Position numbers and translations under genes: made by a program. The notes beneath the pieces are model-generated. The model was not told where the DNA came from. It worked only from the letters and a program-made list of their open reading frames with translations, and made no database searches. Source: Halanaerobium sp. (GTDB lineage: Bacteria; Bacillota; Halanaerobiia; Halanaerobiales; Halanaerobiaceae). Taken from it: a stretch of DNA of 8,410 bases. Shown piece by piece: positions 6,279-8,410 of the stretch. The stretch is taken from assembly GCA_003070825.1 (NCBI GenBank), contig QBLP01000127.1, positions 1-8,410 of the forward strand, written 5' to 3'. The first letter of the stretch is position 1, and the number at the start of each line of letters is the position of its first letter.

Positions 6279-8333
6279 ATGCAAAAATACGATTTATTTA
6301 ATGGAAAAGTGGATAGTTTACTCCACGGTGCAGACTATAATCCTGATCAGTGGCTGCACCGGCCGGATATTTTAAAAAAAGATATTGTATTGATGAAAAA
6401 AGCAAATACTAATGTGATGAGTGTAGGAATTTTTTCCTGGGCAGCCTTAGAACCTGAGGAAGGAAAATACAACTTTGAATGGCTGGATCAAATAATTGAT
6501 AAACTATATGAAAACGGAATCAATGTTATTTTAGCAACCCCAAGTGGAGCCAGACCTGACTGGCTGGCAGCCAAATATCCGGAGGTTTTGAGAGTAAATG
6601 CTGATCGCAGCAAGAATTTGTTTGGAGAAAGGCACAATCACTGCTATACTTCACCTGTTTACAGAGAAAAAATTGCTGAGTTAAATAAAAAACTGGCCCA
6701 AAGATATGGTAAGCACCCGGGAGTAATTATGTGGCATGTTTCAAATGAATATGGTGGTGAATGTCACTGTGATCTCTGTCAGGCTGATTTTCGCAGCTGG
6801 CTTAAAGATAAATATGGTGACCTGGAGTCTTTAAATCAGGCCTGGTGGTCAAATTTCTGGAGCCATACTTATACAGAGTGGAAAAATATTGAATCACCAG
6901 CACCACAGGGAATGCAGTCCAATCACGGTCTGGCTCTGGACTGGAAAAGATTTGTAACCGAGCAGACCATTGATTTTTATAAAAATGAGGTTGAATCCTT
7001 AAGAGAAATAACACCTGAAATTCCGATCACTACAAATTTCATGTACAGATATGAGGGTCTTAATTATAATAAATTTGCTGAGGAAGTTGATGTTATTTCC
7101 TGGGATTCCTATCCAAGCTGGCACAGTGATCACGAAAGTGACAGCCACAGAGCTGCGGATGTGGCTTTTATGCATGACTATTTTAGATCTCTCAAAAACG
7201 GAAAGCCATTTTTATTAATGGAGAGTACTCCCAGTAAAACTAACTGGCAGCCTGTTGCCAAACTCAAAAGACCGGGAATGCATAAACTTTCTTCACTGCA
7301 GGCAGTAGCCCACGGCTCAGATTCAGTGCAGTATTTTCAGTGGCGTAAAAGCAGAGGTGGTTTTGAAAAATTCCACGGAGCTGTGGTCGACCATGTCGGT
7401 CATTCCAAGACCAGAGTTTTTAGGGATGTTCAGGATCTGGGAGCAGATTTAAAGAAATTAGATCAGATTAGAGGAACTTCGGTTGAGGCAGAAGTTGCAG
7501 TGATCTTTGACACGGAAAACCGCTGGGCGATTAATGAAGCCTCAGGTCCCAGGCAGGATAAGAAAAATTATGTTGAGGCCTGTGTAAAACACTATCAGCC
7601 ATTCTGGAAAAAAGGAATTTCCGTTGATGTAATTGACCAGACAAAAGATTTTTCAAAATACAAATTAATTGTTGCTCCAATGTTATATATGCTGAAAGAA
7701 GGAACCGCTGAGCGTTTAAAAGAATTTGTTAAAAACGGGGGCAGAGTTGTCAGTACTTACTGGTCCGGAATTGTTAACGAAACTGATCTCTGTTTTGAAG
7801 GTGGATTTCCCGGTCAGCTAAAAGAATTATTTGGAATCTGGTCAGAAGAGCTGGATGTTCTCTATGACGGTGACAGTAATGAAGTTCAATTTAAAAAAGA
7901 AAATCAGCTGAATTTAGAAGGAAAATATCAGGCTGAGATTTTCTGTGATTTAATTCATCCGCAGGGAGCAGAGATACTGGCTGAATATAAGAGTGACTTC
8001 TATGCCGGCAGAGCTGCTTTGACCGTAAATAATTATGGCCGGGGAAAAGCATACTATGTTGCCTCCAGAAATGAAGAAGAATTTGTGGATGAATTTTATT
8101 ATAAATTAATTGATGATCTTGAACTGAATAGGGTCTTAAATATTGAACTTCCTTCAGGAGTAACAGCTCAAAAAAGAAGTGATGGTCAAAATAGCTATAT
8201 TTTTCTAATGAATTTTAGTGATCAAAAACATAAGCTTGATTTAAAGGATAATTATCAAAGTCTGATTAGTGGTAAAAAGTTAAGTGAGATAGGTTTAGCA
8301 GCTTATGGTGTGGATATTTTAATTAAAGCATAA
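6279..8333 (+). CDS. GH42 beta-galactosidase
   Basis: Family 42 beta-galactosidase that releases galactose from beta-galactosides such as galacto-oligosaccharides, plant galactan fragments or lactose. Without a signal peptide it should act in the cytoplasm. The N-terminal TIM barrel begins with LLHGADYNPDQW (14-25). HVSNEYGGECHCDLC carries acid/base Glu157 (after Asn156), and FLLMESTPSKTNWQP carries nucleophile Glu315. Cys122, Cys162, Cys164 and Cys167 form the four-cysteine zinc site seen in many GH42 enzymes. Further barrel features are SVGIFSWAALEPEEGKYNFEW, DVISWDSYP and VQYFQWRKSRGG. The trimerisation domain (about 400-620) includes YKLIVAPMLYML and GGRVVSTYWSGIVNETDL, and a short C-terminal beta domain ends the protein. 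Its 684 residues match the family. The start follows AAAGGAAG (6265-6272) with a 6-base spacer. As last gene seen in the galE-galK run it feeds galactose to GalK. bgaA or lacA would be plausible names, but I do not assign one. Confidence 0.93.
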   Translation: MQKYDLFNGKVDSLLHGADYNPDQWLHRPDILKKDIVLMKKANTNVMSVGIFSWAALEPEEGKYNFEWLDQIIDKLYENGINVILATPSGARPDWLAAKYPEVLRVNADRSKNLFGERHNHCYTSPVYREKIAELNKKLAQRYGKHPGVIMWHVSNEYGGECHCDLCQADFRSWLKDKYGDLESLNQAWWSNFWSHTYTEWKNIESPAPQGMQSNHGLALDWKRFVTEQTIDFYKNEVESLREITPEIPITTNFMYRYEGLNYNKFAEEVDVISWDSYPSWHSDHESDSHRAADVAFMHDYFRSLKNGKPFLLMESTPSKTNWQPVAKLKRPGMHKLSSLQAVAHGSDSVQYFQWRKSRGGFEKFHGAVVDHVGHSKTRVFRDVQDLGADLKKLDQIRGTSVEAEVAVIFDTENRWAINEASGPRQDKKNYVEACVKHYQPFWKKGISVDVIDQTKDFSKYKLIVAPMLYMLKEGTAERLKEFVKNGGRVVSTYWSGIVNETDLCFEGGFPGQLKELFGIWSEELDVLYDGDSNEVQFKKENQLNLEGKYQAEIFCDLIHPQGAEILAEYKSDFYAGRAALTVNNYGRGKAYYVASRNEEEFVDEFYYKLIDDLELNRVLNIELPSGVTAQKRSDGQNSYIFLMNFSDQKHKLDLKDNYQSLISGKKLSEIGLAAYGVDILIKA

Positions 8334-8410
8334 TAGTTAAGTAATAAATAATCATTTTAACAATTAAATAATATCTGGATTTAATTCCTAAAAGGGGCAG
8401 CAGTTTAAAC

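Noticed and set aside
6802..7014. 70-codon open frame on the minus strand
   Set aside because: It is antisense within the GH42 coding region, has no ribosome site or family resemblance, and is explained as a shadow of that gene.
8334..8410. Terminator or new gene start after the beta-galactosidase
   Set aside because: The 77 bases are AT-rich with no convincing hairpin plus T-run. AAGGGG near 8391 could be a ribosome site, but no start codon follows before the window ends.

Overview
The window looks like a low-G+C, Gram-positive-type bacterial chromosome (Firmicutes sensu lato). Ribosome sites are strong and AGGAGG-like, intergenic DNA is AT-rich, AGA is a common Arg codon, and the proteins are rich in Asp/Glu. 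The acidic proteins and the gene content would fit a salt-adapted anaerobe such as Halanaerobium or a relative. That assignment is inference from sequence style, not from a search.

Left part (1-2100): the 3' end of a polytopic membrane protein, most likely a sugar permease of the major facilitator type, is followed after 37 bases by a GH13 alpha-glucosidase / oligo-1,6-glucosidase. Together they look like an uptake-and-hydrolysis unit for short alpha-glucosides. A strong bidirectional hairpin terminator (2067-2100) closes it.

Middle (2117-2894): a lone gene on the minus strand encodes a SprA-related putative metalloprotease (HEMAH motif) with a long Asn/Asp/Ser-rich N-terminal region. Its promoter and start region abut a damaged ROK-family regulator on the plus strand.

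Right part (2904-8333): a plus-strand run of ROK regulator, galE, galK and a GH42 beta-galactosidase. GH42 releases galactose from beta-galactosides, GalK phosphorylates it, and GalE interconverts UDP-galactose and UDP-glucose. The Leloir uridylyltransferase galT and a dedicated transporter are not in this window. The ROK reading frame begins inside its helix-turn-helix, with a stop codon just upstream and no ATG/GTG/TTG before residue 37, so its N-terminus appears lost.

The two most unusual points are a 28-base piece of a tRNA-Arg(UCU) gene (D-stem 3' strand plus a complete anticodon arm) between galE and galK, and the 5' truncation of the ROK regulator exactly next to the divergent promoter of the metalloprotease gene. 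Both suggest past rearrangement in an otherwise ordinary sugar-utilisation locus. I found no CRISPR array, insertion sequence, complete RNA gene or clearly new multi-gene system.
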